Positions 1-10,643 of a stretch of 64,000 nucleotides of DNA are shown piece by piece. The stretch comes from Deinococcus arboris (GTDB taxonomy: Bacteria > Deinococcota > Deinococci > Deinococcales > Deinococcaceae). The DNA lies in contig NZ_WQLB01000018.1 in assembly GCF_009755355.1 (NCBI RefSeq), forward strand, positions 1-64,000, in the 5' to 3' direction. A model generated the notes under the pieces. It was not told the origin of the DNA, did no database searches, and saw only the letters and a program-made list of their open reading frames with translations. A program made the translations under genes and the position numbers. Position 1 is the first letter of the stretch. Each line of letters opens with the position of its first letter.

Positions 1-120
1 AACCCGGTGGCCGCCATGACGGCAGGCGTGCTGCGGATTGAAGGCCCATTGCTGCGTGCCCTGGCGCTGGCACCCGGCCTGAAACTGGTTCAGGCGGCGT
101 ACCGGGAGGAAACGGCCTGA
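1..120 (+). CDS. C-terminal end of an unidentified protein (5' partial)
   Basis: Frame 1 is open from the first base of the window to a TGA stop at 118-120 and encodes 39 residues. The visible part is rich in Ala and Leu and ends in a probable amphipathic helix. The real start lies outside the window and there is too little sequence to assign a family. It is read on the same strand as the small gene at 147, which has its own -10 box. Confidence 0.6.
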   Translation, partial: NPVAAMTAGVLRIEGPLLRALALAPGLKLVQAAYREETA

Positions 121-146
121 TCGCACCCAGGACCTAGACTTCGCAG

Positions 147-518
147 ATGGATATACGGCAGCTGGAGCGGCAGCGACTTCAGGCAATCCTGCACGCCGAG
201 CAGGCCACCCTGGAGGCGCTTCATCACCCTGACTTTCAGTTGTGCACGCCCAGCGGCGCCGTCTGGACCAGAGCCTTTTATCTCTCGGGCCTGCTGGACG
301 GCTCTCTTCAGTACCACCGCTTTGAACCCGTGACGCCCCTGGAGGTGCAGCAGGTGCCTGGACTGGGTGCCGTCCGGTACCGCTCGGTGATCGACGTGTC
401 CTTCCAGGGTGGCCCGAACAACCACCTGGAATGCTGGCATCTGGATCTCTACACGCAGGCCCAAGATGGTGTGTGGCGCTGCCTCTGGTCACAGGCCACC
501 GATACGATTCAAGACTGA
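147..518 (+). CDS. Small NTF2-like (SnoaL/DUF4440-type) protein
   Basis: Encodes 123 residues. The N-terminal helix (about 3-25), the following PDFQLCTPSG strand, and the alternating strands ending in LECWHLDLYTQ and WRCLWSQATD fit the cone-shaped NTF2-like fold used by many small enzymes and binding proteins. No catalytic set can be named, so the substrate is unknown. The start is supported by a TAGACT -10-like box at 135-140 that ends only 6 bases before the ATG, the leaderless pattern seen elsewhere in this window. A second NTF2-like protein occurs at 7780 between the menaquinone genes. The family call rests on fold pattern only. Confidence 0.6.
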   Translation: MDIRQLERQRLQAILHAEQATLEALHHPDFQLCTPSGAVWTRAFYLSGLLDGSLQYHRFEPVTPLEVQQVPGLGAVRYRSVIDVSFQGGPNNHLECWHLDLYTQAQDGVWRCLWSQATDTIQD

Positions 519-993
519 AGGCGTCGCCCAGAGTCCCCCAGTCGAGACGGCCACCCGCTCTGGCCTGAAGGATGATGGTCACCCCACATCCGCGCCACGC
601 ACCCCCTCTGTGAGACGGACGCCAACCCGACCATGAGCACGCCTGATACGGATGCCGCTTCATTACGGCAAAGCCGGAATGGTACCGTCTGCGCCTCCAT
701 ATCGCGGCATTCGTACCTTCTCTCTCGCTCTACTCGGATTTCATCGGAGTCCCTATAGCAGACTCGGAAAGCGGCACTGCCCTTCAAGCAGGCGAACAAG
801 GTCCAGCCATGTTCTTCTGACAGCGGCTGCCAGTTCCATTGAGGGACCAACAACGCCCCTCAACTCCGTCTCTTCCGGAGACTCACTGTGTTCGCCTCAG
901 GGTTGTTGAGAATCATCACCCTCAACCCTCCTGAGTTCCGCTATGAGAGCGAGTGCTCCAGACGGCAGGCCAGAGCGTTAGCCTCGCCTGACC
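519..993. other. Gene-free region with a degenerate repeat
   Basis: No convincing gene is seen. Positions 644-756 hold a degenerate copy of the MITE-like repeat listed separately. At about 897-934 an imperfect stem-loop (AGGGTTG...CTCAACCCT) lies downstream of trmB on the minus strand and may act as its terminator, although no clear T-tract follows. Open frames on both strands here overlap the repeat and have no supporting start signals. Confidence 0.5.
644..756 (+). repeat. MITE-like element, degenerate copy (C)
   Basis: Begins TGATACGGATGCCGCT and ends in CGGAGTCCCTATA, matching the ends of the better preserved copies at 13661-13840 and 36236-36410. It also shares the interior block ACCGTCTGCGC. 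It is shorter (about 113 bases) and strongly diverged, which suggests an old or internally deleted copy. Confidence 0.6.
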
Positions 994-2001
994 TCAATAC
1001 CCCCGGTGCTTGACCACCGCGCCTTGCCCTTCCAGCCACTGCGTCACCGTGCCCACGGCGGCTTTCACGCCCGGCGTGATAATCGGGCCGCCGAACTTGG
1101 CCAGACGTACCAGATGGGTGCCGTCTTCCCGCGCCGTGATACCCACCAGCACTTCCTGGGTCAGCTCGCCTTCGACGACATGCGCCAGCGCCACCCAGCC
1201 GTCACGCCGCAGCGCCTGATACAGCTCAAGCAGCACCACGGTCCAGCCCGCGTCCTGGGGATCACGGCCAGGGGGGCGGCGGTCCGTGACCTTGTCAAAA
1301 GCGGCGGGGTGAAAGTCGGCGGGCAGGGTCAACACAGCGTGGGGCACAGCGGTCTCCGGGGCAGAGAGAGGGTCGGCAGGATAGGGCGCGGTCTGGCCGT
1401 GTGGCACCAGCGCGTGGGCGGTGGGCACAAAGCGGGCGTGGTTGACACCCAGGCCCAGGTCGCGCCACTTGAGGGCGTACTTGGTTTCCAGGGCGGCGGC
1501 GGGCGGCTCGCCCTGTTCCACGCGCATGACGCCGCTTGAGGCGGCCTCAGCGCAAGCGAAGGCGAAATACTCATCGTGGTCGGTGGTTAGCAGAATGGCG
1601 CCGCCGGGTTTCAAGCGGCTGGCGGCCAGCCGGAAAAACGGCGCCCGCAGCAGGCGGTGGTCGGTGTGCCCAGCCTTGGGCCAGGGGTCAGGAAAATTGA
1701 CCACCATCAGGTCCAGGCCGGCGTGGGGAATGACCTCGCGCACCAGCACGTCGGCGGGCAGTTTGGTCAGGTGGGCGTTGTGCAGGCCAGCGTCTTTGAG
1801 GCGGCGCGCCGCCTTGAGCAGCGACACGCCCGAGAGTTCCACACCCAGGTAATTGGGCGCCTCGGGGAAGGTGCGGGCAAAGTGCGGCCAGAAGCGGCCG
1901 TCGCCAAACCCCACCTCCAGCACCCAGGGGTGGCCGGGCGTGTCCGGATACAGGCGCGCCGGGTCGTCGGGAAACTGGAAATCACCCAGACGAAGAATCA
2001 T
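994..2001 (-). CDS. trmB: tRNA (guanine-N7-)-methyltransferase, C-terminally extended
   Basis: 335 residues. TrmB makes m7G46 in the variable loop of tRNAs using S-adenosylmethionine. Seen directly: the SAM-binding motif I LEVGFGDGRFW near residues 30-40, an acidic motif II (YLGVELSG), and the TrmB hallmark NFPDPWPK followed by H..HRLL. The catalytic domain ends near residue 210 and is followed by an extra domain of about 125 residues that many TrmB proteins lack. It may help bind tRNA (inference). The ATG at 2001 was chosen because MILRLGDFQF begins the conserved core and overlaps the stop of the upstream flavoprotein gene by 4 bases, which indicates translational coupling. A longer reading to 2085 would run inside that gene. 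Confidence 0.9.
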   Translation of the reverse strand: MILRLGDFQFPDDPARLYPDTPGHPWVLEVGFGDGRFWPHFARTFPEAPNYLGVELSGVSLLKAARRLKDAGLHNAHLTKLPADVLVREVIPHAGLDLMVVNFPDPWPKAGHTDHRLLRAPFFRLAASRLKPGGAILLTTDHDEYFAFACAEAASSGVMRVEQGEPPAAALETKYALKWRDLGLGVNHARFVPTAHALVPHGQTAPYPADPLSAPETAVPHAVLTLPADFHPAAFDKVTDRRPPGRDPQDAGWTVVLLELYQALRRDGWVALAHVVEGELTQEVLVGITAREDGTHLVRLAKFGGPIITPGVKAAVGTVTQWLEGQGAVVKHRGY

Positions 2002-2744
2002 GCGCCCGCCTCGGTCACCAGGTCGGTAGCCAGGCGGGCCGCGTCGGTCAGCACGCTGGCATAGGAGTGGTCGCCGGGCACGCACTGGCCCAGCATCCGT
2101 ATCCGGTCCAAGCGGCCCACACGAAACCCGTCCAGCTCGCCCGGCGCGGGGGTCAGAAAACGCACGTCATAGGGGGGCTCCACGCCTTCACCCTCGGCGC
2201 GGCGCTCGGCGCCCACCAGCCAGACGCCGCTGCGCGCCAGGTCATCGGCTAGAAAATCGTAGGCGACTTCCGAGAGCCGCCCGGCCTCTTCCATTGTGTC
2301 GCCCACCAGCAGGCGGCCCTTCAGGAAGGCGCCCACTGCCAGCACACACAGGCGGGCGCGCAGGGGCGGGCCTTCCCAGGTGGACAGGGTCACGGTCGCC
2401 TCGTCCTCATCCAGCGCCGTCACGGTGCTTTGCAGCAGGTGAATACCGGCGGTTTCTTCGATGCGCGCCTTGACATGGCGGTGAAAGGTCCAGCCGTCAG
2501 TGTCGGGGGCCAGGGCCAGGCGCACCTCTTCAAACAGGCTGCCAGGCGCGAATACGGCGCCAGCGGTGGTGGGCTGGTACAGGTTGCCCAGGTGGTCCAG
2601 GGCCTGCGACACCAGCAGCACGTCCTGCCCGGCGCGGGCCAGCCGCCACGCCAGTTCGGTGCCGGCCAGGCCCGCGCCCACGACGGCCACGTCGTACAGG
2701 TGCCCAGGTTGCGGGCGGCTTCGGGGAGAGGCGGGGCCAAACAT
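1998..2744 (-). CDS. GidA/MnmG-like FAD-dependent oxidoreductase (short form)
   Basis: 248 residues. An N-terminal Rossmann dinucleotide-binding motif VAVVGAGLAGTELAWRLA is followed by a GidA-like middle part (LCVLAVGAFLKGRLLVGD) and a C-terminal part ending LGQCVPGDHSYASVLTD. Full-length MnmG has more than 600 residues, so this is a truncated, related flavoprotein with no assigned reaction. Coupling with trmB suggests an RNA-modification role (inference). The start at 2744 is supported by a TAGACT -10 box on this strand at 2752-2757, seven bases before the ATG. A longer frame to 2834 would overlap the divergent pseudouridine synthase gene. Confidence 0.8.
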   Translation of the reverse strand: MFGPASPRSRPQPGHLYDVAVVGAGLAGTELAWRLARAGQDVLLVSQALDHLGNLYQPTTAGAVFAPGSLFEEVRLALAPDTDGWTFHRHVKARIEETAGIHLLQSTVTALDEDEATVTLSTWEGPPLRARLCVLAVGAFLKGRLLVGDTMEEAGRLSEVAYDFLADDLARSGVWLVGAERRAEGEGVEPPYDVRFLTPAPGELDGFRVGRLDRIRMLGQCVPGDHSYASVLTDAARLATDLVTEAGA

Positions 2745-2808
2745 AGGGCGCAGTCTAGGGTGAGAAACCGGCGCAGGGCCAGGACACGGCGCCCCGTATG
2801 CTGTCGGG

Positions 2809-3705
2809 ATGCCCCCTGAGGACGCCCCCAGCAACGCCGGTTACGCCTACCGGGCGGTGGTCCGGCAGGCCGGCACCCTGCTGGACTTTCTGAGTGTGCA
2901 CTACCCCCACTCGGCGCGGGAGGTCTGGGCTCAGCGACTGGCGGCGGGTGAGGTAGAGGTTCAGGGCCGGCGCGCTCAGGGGGACGAGTGCGTGCGCGCC
3001 GGGCAGGTGGTGGTGTGGCACCGCCCCCCCTGGCGCGAAGAGACCGCGCCCCTGCACTTTGGGGTGCTGCACGAGGACAGCGCCCTGCTGGCCGTGAACA
3101 AGCCTTCCGGGCTGCCCACGCTGCCGGGCGGAGGCTTTCTGGCCCACACGCTCCTGAGTCTGGTGCGCGCGCAGTATCCGGGGGCCACTCCCCTGCACCG
3201 CCTGGGACGCGGCACCAGCGGCGTGGTGCTGTTTGCCCGGACTGGCGAGGCCGGGTCGGCCCTGGCCCGCGCCTGGCGCGACCACGAAGTCACCAAGGTC
3301 TACCGCGCCCTGAGCAGCGGTGAGGCCGCGCAGGATACCTACGACATCACCGCGCCTATTGGCCCGGTGCCGCATCCCCGGCTGGGCACGGTGTACGCGG
3401 CCCAGCCGGAAGGCAAACCCAGTGTCAGCCGGGCACAGGTCAGGCGGCGCCCGCCCGGCCAGACCCTCTTTGACGTGCAGATTGCCACCGGGCGCCCCCA
3501 CCAGATTCGGATTCACCTGGCCAGCATCGGGCATCCGCTGGTTGGCGACCCGCTATACGGCCCTGGCGGCCTCCCTCTCCCTGACCTACCTGGACTGCCC
3601 GGCGACCTGGGCTACTGGCTGCACGCCTGGACGCTGGGGTTTCGGCATCCGGTGAGTGGGCAGCACATGATGGTGGAGGCCGAACCGCCGCCAGAGCTGC
3701 AGTAA
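2809..3705 (+). CDS. RluA-family RNA pseudouridine synthase-like protein with HRLG in place of HRLD
   Basis: 298 residues. An S4-like RNA-binding segment (about residues 18-75) precedes the RluA-type catalytic domain. The domain includes the ending motif [20 protein letters not shown] and DPLYG. Family members isomerise uridine in rRNA or tRNA and need the Asp of HRLDxxTSG. Here the motif reads HRLGRGTSG at residues 130-138, so residue 133 is Gly. From memory, similar HRLGRGTSG variants exist in some plant homologues, but I cannot verify that here. The gene is leaderless in appearance: TATGCT at 2797-2802 ends 6 bases before the ATG. It is divergent from the flavoprotein/trmB pair. Confidence 0.85.
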   Translation: MPPEDAPSNAGYAYRAVVRQAGTLLDFLSVHYPHSAREVWAQRLAAGEVEVQGRRAQGDECVRAGQVVVWHRPPWREETAPLHFGVLHEDSALLAVNKPSGLPTLPGGGFLAHTLLSLVRAQYPGATPLHRLGRGTSGVVLFARTGEAGSALARAWRDHEVTKVYRALSSGEAAQDTYDITAPIGPVPHPRLGTVYAAQPEGKPSVSRAQVRRRPPGQTLFDVQIATGRPHQIRIHLASIGHPLVGDPLYGPGGLPLPDLPGLPGDLGYWLHAWTLGFRHPVSGQHMMVEAEPPPELQ

Positions 3706-3983
3706 GAGACCGAATGTCGCTGAGAGCAGCGCACACGTCCGAGGCTTTGGTTCTAGGCAACGACCTGCAGAGCTGAACGGGGACTTTCTCAGCCTAATCA
3801 TCAGGTCGGCGTACTCATGGAAAAACCCGCGTGGATTTCTGCCTGACGGGCCAGCAACGGGGACGACGCGCCTTTTTCCGCCAGCAACTCAACGTGGCGC
3901 GCCGCACGCACCCCGCTACCGGTGCGACAACCCGAGTGAACCTGCCGTCTTCTGGAAGACCTCTAAAGCCCTGCCCTGCCCAT

Positions 3984-5003
3984 TTACCGCTCGGTTTCAG
4001 CCGTATACGTGCCGTCAGCGCGGCCCCGGAAGGTCACGGTGCCCTGACGGTCGGTGCGGTAGACCCGCGCGCCCGCCTGCTTGTACAGGTTCAGCGCCTG
4101 GGCGGTCGGGTGGCCGTAGGTGTTGCCAGTCCCTACGCTGACCACTACATTCTCGGGGCGCACGTTGGCCAGCCACGCGGCGCTGTCGCCGTTCGCCGCA
4201 CCGTGGTGAATGCTCTTGTACACCTGAAAGGGGCCGCGCAGGTCGGCGCGGTCCTGGGCCAGCCAGCCTTCGGTCTCGGGGGTCTCGCTGTCGCCGGTCA
4301 TCAGGGCGCGGAAGTCCCCGAATTGCAGGGCGATCCCCACGCTGTTCTCGTTCTGCTCGTCGCCCACGCCGGGGGGCGGCGCAATCACCCTGAGCTTGAC
4401 GCTGCCCAGATTGACCGTCTGATTGCTGGCCTTGGCAAAGGTGGTGCCTGCGTCCTGCAGCGCCGAGACCAGCCGCTCCCAGGTCTGGGTGGTGCCGCCC
4501 AGCCCATTGTTGAGAAACAGCCGGGGTTTGAGCGCCGCAGCCGGCACCAGGCCGGCAATGTGGTCGGCGTCGGCGTGACTGGCGACCATCAGGTCCAGGG
4601 CGGTCAGATTCAGCGCTTCCAGGTGACCCCGCATCCGCTCGGCGCTGCGGCCCCCGTCAATCAGCAGGCTCTTGCCTTCCGGGCTCTGCACCAGAATGGC
4701 GTCGCCCTGCCCCACATCCAGAAAGCGGATGATGACCTCGCCGGCTGGCCCAGTGGGGGCCCCCTCTTCCCCGCCGCCCCCCTGCTGACGCATCCAGCCG
4801 CAGGCGGCCAGCGACACGGTCCCCAGCAGCACCAGCACGCCCAGCACATCTGAGGCGCTGGGGCCGCGTGGGCGCCCGCTACGGGCCGATTTGCGGGCAG
4901 GGGCCGCCTTGACTTTCCTGGCGGCTGGCCCCGACTTGCTCCCTGCTTTACGCGGCGCCGCAGGTTTCTCGCCCGGCTTCTTCTTGCCCTTGCCGCCCGT
5001 CAC
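3984..5003 (-). CDS. ComEC-like metallo-beta-lactamase fold hydrolase, membrane anchored
   Basis: 339 residues. The first 50 residues are rich in Lys, Ala and Pro. A hydrophobic segment follows (about 53-68), then a metallo-beta-lactamase domain with the ComEC hallmark DVGQGDA (96-102) and the metal motif H143-x-D145-x-D147-H148. Later metal-site residues are suggested by LMTGDSE and KSIHHG. This corresponds to the soluble hydrolase part of ComEC (a DNA-uptake protein) without its channel domain. Nuclease or phosphodiesterase activity outside the membrane is plausible but unproven. The GTG start overlaps the stop of the upstream DUF3006 gene by 4 bases, a pairing common in bacteria. Confidence 0.88.
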   Translation of the reverse strand: MTGGKGKKKPGEKPAAPRKAGSKSGPAARKVKAAPARKSARSGRPRGPSASDVLGVLVLLGTVSLAACGWMRQQGGGGEEGAPTGPAGEVIIRFLDVGQGDAILVQSPEGKSLLIDGGRSAERMRGHLEALNLTALDLMVASHADADHIAGLVPAAALKPRLFLNNGLGGTTQTWERLVSALQDAGTTFAKASNQTVNLGSVKLRVIAPPPGVGDEQNENSVGIALQFGDFRALMTGDSETPETEGWLAQDRADLRGPFQVYKSIHHGAANGDSAAWLANVRPENVVVSVGTGNTYGHPTAQALNLYKQAGARVYRTDRQGTVTFRGRADGTYTAETER

Positions 5004-5338
5004 AGCGTCACCTCGCCGTCGTCGTTCAGAGGCAGCGCCGCCTGTCCCTGCGTGTTCAGGGCGTCCAGCCGCGCCTGGGCCTCGGCCCGCCGCTCGGCCG
5101 TGACGCTGGGCAGCCGCACCAACGTCACCCCGTCAGGGCCGTCCTGCACCGCCAGCACGTCGCCTTCTTCCAGCCCAGCAGGCAGGTCGGCTAGAGGCCG
5201 GGTCACGGTGGTGCCGTCTGGCCGCTCCAGCCGAGCCACCACGCCGCGCGGCGTGGGTTCCAGGCCGTCCACGGTCCAGCGTTCGGGCCAGTTCTCCTCC
5301 GCCTGTTCTGTTTTTGCCTGGGCGCCTTCCCTGTTCAT
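5000..5338 (-). CDS. DUF3006 domain protein
   Basis: 112 residues. The central part WTVDGLEPTPRGVVARLE...LPAGLEEGDVLAV matches the small beta-barrel DUF3006 pattern. The C-terminus carries a charged helix (TAERRAEAQARLDAL). There is no signal peptide. These proteins often sit next to ComEC-like metallo-beta-lactamases, as here, where the downstream gene starts inside this gene's stop codon (GTGA). The function is unknown. A role as partner or regulator of the hydrolase is inferred from coupling only. Confidence 0.8.
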   Translation of the reverse strand: MNREGAQAKTEQAEENWPERWTVDGLEPTPRGVVARLERPDGTTVTRPLADLPAGLEEGDVLAVQDGPDGVTLVRLPSVTAERRAEAQARLDALNTQGQAALPLNDDGEVTL

Positions 5339-5481
5339 CTGCCCACAGCGTAGCGCAGGGCGCCGCCGGGCAGGTGTGGGGACACCCCAGGACCAGGGCG
5401 CCTCTCAATGCCGTGGGCACTGGTGTCGGTGATAGAAGCTCACTTCGTTCGCCTGAGCAGCAGCTGAAGCGCACCACCATA

Positions 5482-5497
5482 GGCCCCTCTGGGGGCC
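5482..5497 (-). terminator. Short GC hairpin after the GAF-GGDEF gene
   Basis: GGCCCC (5482-5487) and GGGGCC (5492-5497) can pair directly beyond the stop of the minus-strand gene ending at 5502. No long T-tract follows, so it is a weak candidate terminator. Confidence 0.35.
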
Positions 5498-5501
5498 GCT
5501 C

Positions 5502-6512
5502 TCAGTCGGCGCTCTGGCGCAGCAGTTGCACGCGCTGGCGCTTGGCGCTGTACATGCGGGCGTCGGCCTGCCGCAGCCAGTCGCTCAGGGTCGCGCCCGG
5601 CCAGGCCGCCACGGCCCCCACATTCAGGCGCGGCGCCTGCGGCACCGGCCAGCTGAAGGCGGCCACCCGGTTCAGAAAATCGGCCAGCCGCGCCTCACTT
5701 TCGGTCAGGGGCCAGGGCAGCAGCGCGGCAAACTCATCGCCGCCCAGCCGGCAGACAAAGCCCGCTGTCCGCACGAGGTCGCCCAGCAGCGAGGCCACGC
5801 CGATCAGCACCTCGTCGCCCACTGGATGCCCATGCCCGTCATTGATGCTCTTGAAGTCCTGCACGTCCATGACCGCCAGGGTGTGCGGCTGACCGCTCCC
5901 CAGCGCGTCCTGCACCCGCCCGGTCAGGGTGCGGCGGTTGGGCAGGCCAGTCAGGGGGTCGGTGTTGGCTTCCCGCTGCACCTGTTCGTGCAGCGCGGCA
6001 TTTTCCAGGGCGATGCTCAGGTGAACGCCCAGCAACTCCAGAAACTCCAGGTCTTCATCTGTAAAGGCGTCCAGGTCGTAGCTCTGCACCGACAGCACAC
6101 CGACTTCCTCGTCGCCCACATGCAGCGGCACGCCCATCCACGACAGGGTGTGCGGCAGGTCATGGCGAAAATGCACACGCACCACCTTGAGGCCCTCGCG
6201 CGCCACATAAGCCCGCAGGTCGTTTTGGAGCCTCAATTGGCCGCTTAGCACACGCTCAAGTAAGCCGTCGGTGCGCGGGGGGAGATTCTGTTCGTCCAGG
6301 CTGTCACTTTCCAGGGTCAGGCAGTGCCAGCCGCCCCCCGGCAGGCGCCGGGCCAGCAGAGTTACGGGCGTGGCAAACAGCGCCTGCACCTGGGCGTGCA
6401 TGGTCCGCAGCAGGTCCGGCGTGCGGGCGTGCCGGGCCAGCGCCGCCGTCACCTGTACCAGCGAGCGGTACCGGGCAATCTGGCGCTGGGCATCGGCGGT
6501 GGACGTGGTCAC
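5502..6512 (-). CDS. GAF-GGDEF diguanylate cyclase
   Basis: 336 residues. A GAF-type sensory domain (about 15-165) leads to NTDPLTGLPNRRTL and the active-site motif RLGGDEFAALL, so cyclic di-GMP synthesis from two GTP is expected. No RxxD product-inhibition site is seen at the usual position before GGDEF. There is no membrane segment, so it should sense a soluble ligand in the cytoplasm. The GTG at 6512 was chosen because AAGG lies 6 bases upstream and a longer frame would run into the divergent mqnE. It is one of four GGDEF proteins in the window. Confidence 0.88.
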   Translation of the reverse strand: MTTSTADAQRQIARYRSLVQVTAALARHARTPDLLRTMHAQVQALFATPVTLLARRLPGGGWHCLTLESDSLDEQNLPPRTDGLLERVLSGQLRLQNDLRAYVAREGLKVVRVHFRHDLPHTLSWMGVPLHVGDEEVGVLSVQSYDLDAFTDEDLEFLELLGVHLSIALENAALHEQVQREANTDPLTGLPNRRTLTGRVQDALGSGQPHTLAVMDVQDFKSINDGHGHPVGDEVLIGVASLLGDLVRTAGFVCRLGGDEFAALLPWPLTESEARLADFLNRVAAFSWPVPQAPRLNVGAVAAWPGATLSDWLRQADARMYSAKRQRVQLLRQSAD

Positions 6513-6632
6513 CTTGCGCCTTATTGTGGCACGCCGGGGGCCCGGCCCCTGTACCCCCGCACCCCCGGCGGCTGCCCCCGCCCGCCCTGCCGGGGACATT
6601 CCTGCCCAGCTCAACGCCGTATGCTGAGCGGC

Positions 6633-7775
<1,143 letters not shown>

Positions 7776-7779
7776 CGCC

Positions 7780-8121
7780 GTGAGCGCCCCCGACCTGGAC
7801 GCCGTGCTGGCCCTGGACGACGCCTGGAATGCTGCGTATCACCACGGCGACCCCGAGCGTATGGCCGCCGTTCTGGCCGAGGACTGGCTGGCCTTTTTTC
7901 CCGACGGTACGGCGGTCTTCAGGGCCGACCTGCTGGCCAACATGCGCCGCGACCCCCCGCCCACTTTGATGTTCGAGCGCCACGCCAGCCGTGTGTTTGG
8001 TGACGCGGCCATCACGCGCGGCACGCTGTACGCCGGCGGCGAGCGTGTGCAGAGCTTTTTGCGCGTGTATGCCCGGCGGGCGGGACAGTGGCAAGCGGTC
8101 AGCGTGCAGGTGGTGCCGTGA
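7780..8121 (+). CDS. NTF2-like (DUF4440/SnoaL) protein between mqnE and mqnA
   Basis: 113 residues from a GTG start 4 bases after the mqnE stop. The pattern LDDAWNAAYHHGDPERMAAVLAEDW followed by a strand-rich half ending RRAGQWQAVSVQVVP is characteristic of the DUF4440/SnoaL NTF2-like fold. There is no membrane segment or signal peptide. It is almost certainly co-transcribed with mqnE. A link to menaquinone intermediates is possible by position but no catalytic residues can be assigned. A promiscuous or stress-related role is equally possible. Confidence 0.8.
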   Translation: MSAPDLDAVLALDDAWNAAYHHGDPERMAAVLAEDWLAFFPDGTAVFRADLLANMRRDPPPTLMFERHASRVFGDAAITRGTLYAGGERVQSFLRVYARRAGQWQAVSVQVVP

Positions 8122-8242
8122 AGGGGGGAGTGGGAAGTGGGAAGTGGGGTGTAGAAGCTTTTGCTTTTGGCTTTAGCCAGTACCGCGCTGTTCCTACTTC
8201 CTACACCCCACGCCCCACACCCCACGCGCACGCGGAGCGCCC
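8122..8242. repeat. Low-complexity G-rich/C-rich inverted repeat
   Basis: A G-rich arm (GTGGGAAGTGGGAAGTGGGG at 8131-8150) faces a C-rich arm (CTACACCCCACGCCCCACAC at 8202-8221), so the spacer between the NTF2-like gene and mqnA can fold back on itself. A similar G-rich then C-rich arrangement interrupts the HemW-like gene at 51121-51285. It may be a Deinococcus-type dispersed simple repeat. Confidence 0.6.
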
Positions 8243-9109
<867 letters not shown>

Positions 9110-9413
9110 AAAGAGGGCGTGGGTTGTGGGCTAGAGGAAGACAAGGCAAGGGATGAGAGTCATCCCCGCATCTTTTGAAAAGTAGAACCTGCGGGCGGCA
9201 CCAAGGCTTCCTGCCCCGTATTGCCCAGGTCCAGGCGAGGCCATTGTGCGCGCAGCGCGCAGGCCCTTTCGCGAGAGCAGCGGATGGCGTCGAAGCCAGA
9301 CCCATCAATGAACAGAACGAGCTAGCCAACTTTAGTAAGAACTCTTGCCCAGTGCCAACGTCTGCTCCCCCTGCCTCTCTGGGGAGGGGGCTGGGGGGTG
9401 GGGCCAACCGAGC
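9110..9413. other. Intergenic region between convergent mqnA and M16 genes
   Basis: No gene is seen. It starts with a G-rich stretch like that at 8122. It contains a GCGCGC-rich palindrome near 9246-9262 and ends in a hairpin (CTCCCC 9365-9370 with GGGGAG 9381-9386) just past the stop of the minus-strand M16 gene. This hairpin may be a bidirectional terminator, although the flanks are GC-rich rather than T-rich. Confidence 0.45.
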
Positions 9414-10643
9414 CTACTTCTCTTCCCCCACCGGCCCCAACACCACCACCGTCAACCGATCTAGCGGACAGAGCCGCAGCACCTCCTGCACGTCCGGCAC
9501 CGTCACCCGCTCGTACCGCCCCACCAGTTCGGCCGTGTCCAGCACCCGCTCGGTGGCCAGATATTCCATGCCCAGCGCAAACAGCCGCCCCTGCGGCGTC
9601 TCGGCCCGCAGCAGCGTCCCCACGGCCAGCTTGCGCGCCGCCCGCTGAACCGCCTGCGGCGTGATGAGCGTTCCGGCATTTTGAAGCACGTCCCGGAAGG
9701 TCGCCAGCGCGCCGTCCAGGCGTTCCGGGTCGCAGGTCAGGCCGCCTTCAAAGGTGCCGGCGCCCTGGTAATCCAGGTGGCCCAGGTCGGCGCTGTCGCA
9801 CAGGCCGGTGTCCACCAGCGCCCAGTACAGCGCGCCGTTCTCGCCGCCGATCAGGTCGGCCAGTACCTGCGCGGCCTCGCGCAGCGGATGGGTGGTGGCC
9901 AGGCCTGGGCAGGCGGCCACCACATGCACCCGTGCCAGGTCGGGGTCGTGCAGCACGCGGGTGTGCTCCGGCCAGGCCGGCAGGGGCAAGACGGTGGCGT
10001 CTGGCTGGCCAGCGGGCCAGGCCGCCAGCGCCCCCTGCGCCCAGGCCAGCACCGCCGCCGCGTCAAACTGCCCCGTGACGGCCAGCGTGACGCGGCCCGC
10101 GCCGTAGCGCTCCCGGTGATGCCGCGTCAGCACGGCGGGGGTCAGGGCCCCAACCGTCTCGGGCGTCCCCAGAATGGAGCCTCCCAGCGGATGCGCCCCC
10201 CAGTAGTCGGCGCGCAGTTCGTCGGCCAGGCGGGCGGCGGGCTGGTCGGCGTACATGGCGATTTCTTCCAGAATCACGCCCCGCTCGGTGTCAACGTCGG
10301 CTGGGCGCAGCGCCGGGCGCATCAGTTCGGTCAGGATGGCCAGCAGCTCGCCCACCTGCTCGGGCAAGGTGGCGGCGTGGTAGACGGTCGCTTCTTCGCT
10401 GGTAAAGGCGTTGGCGTGCCCGCCCAGTTCATCCAGGCGCTCATTGAGTTCGGCGGCGCCCACGGCCTCGCTGCCCTTGAACATCAGGTGTTCCAGAAAA
10501 TGACTGGCGCCCTGCTCGGCGGCCTCTTCCTCGCGGCTGCCGGTACGCACGAAATAGCCCGCCGCCACCGTCTGAGCCTCGGGGTCGGGTTCAAGCAGCA
10601 GGGTCAGGCCGCCCGGCAGGTTGTGGCGCTGGGTCTCAGACAT
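9414..10643 (-). CDS. M16-family zinc peptidase, catalytic subunit
   Basis: 409 residues. The inverted zinc motif HFLEH (H48, E51, H52) and the later glutamate of [11 protein letters not shown] define an active M16 (pitrilysin/processing-peptidase-like) metallopeptidase. A C-terminal M16 domain follows. There is no signal peptide, so it is probably cytoplasmic. It overlaps the upstream gene, which encodes an M16 protein without the zinc motif, by 8 bases. This pair layout is known for heterodimeric M16B peptidases, where one subunit cuts and the other helps bind substrate. Confidence 0.9.
   Translation of the reverse strand: MSETQRHNLPGGLTLLLEPDPEAQTVAAGYFVRTGSREEEAAEQGASHFLEHLMFKGSEAVGAAELNERLDELGGHANAFTSEEATVYHAATLPEQVGELLAILTELMRPALRPADVDTERGVILEEIAMYADQPAARLADELRADYWGAHPLGGSILGTPETVGALTPAVLTRHHRERYGAGRVTLAVTGQFDAAAVLAWAQGALAAWPAGQPDATVLPLPAWPEHTRVLHDPDLARVHVVAACPGLATTHPLREAAQVLADLIGGENGALYWALVDTGLCDSADLGHLDYQGAGTFEGGLTCDPERLDGALATFRDVLQNAGTLITPQAVQRAARKLAVGTLLRAETPQGRLFALGMEYLATERVLDTAELVGRYERVTVPDVQEVLRLCPLDRLTVVVLGPVGEEK

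Noticed and set aside
509..853. Minus-strand open frame of 114 residues over the 519-993 region
   Set aside because: It covers the degenerate MITE-like repeat, has no domain or start signals, and its end overlaps the NTF2-like gene.
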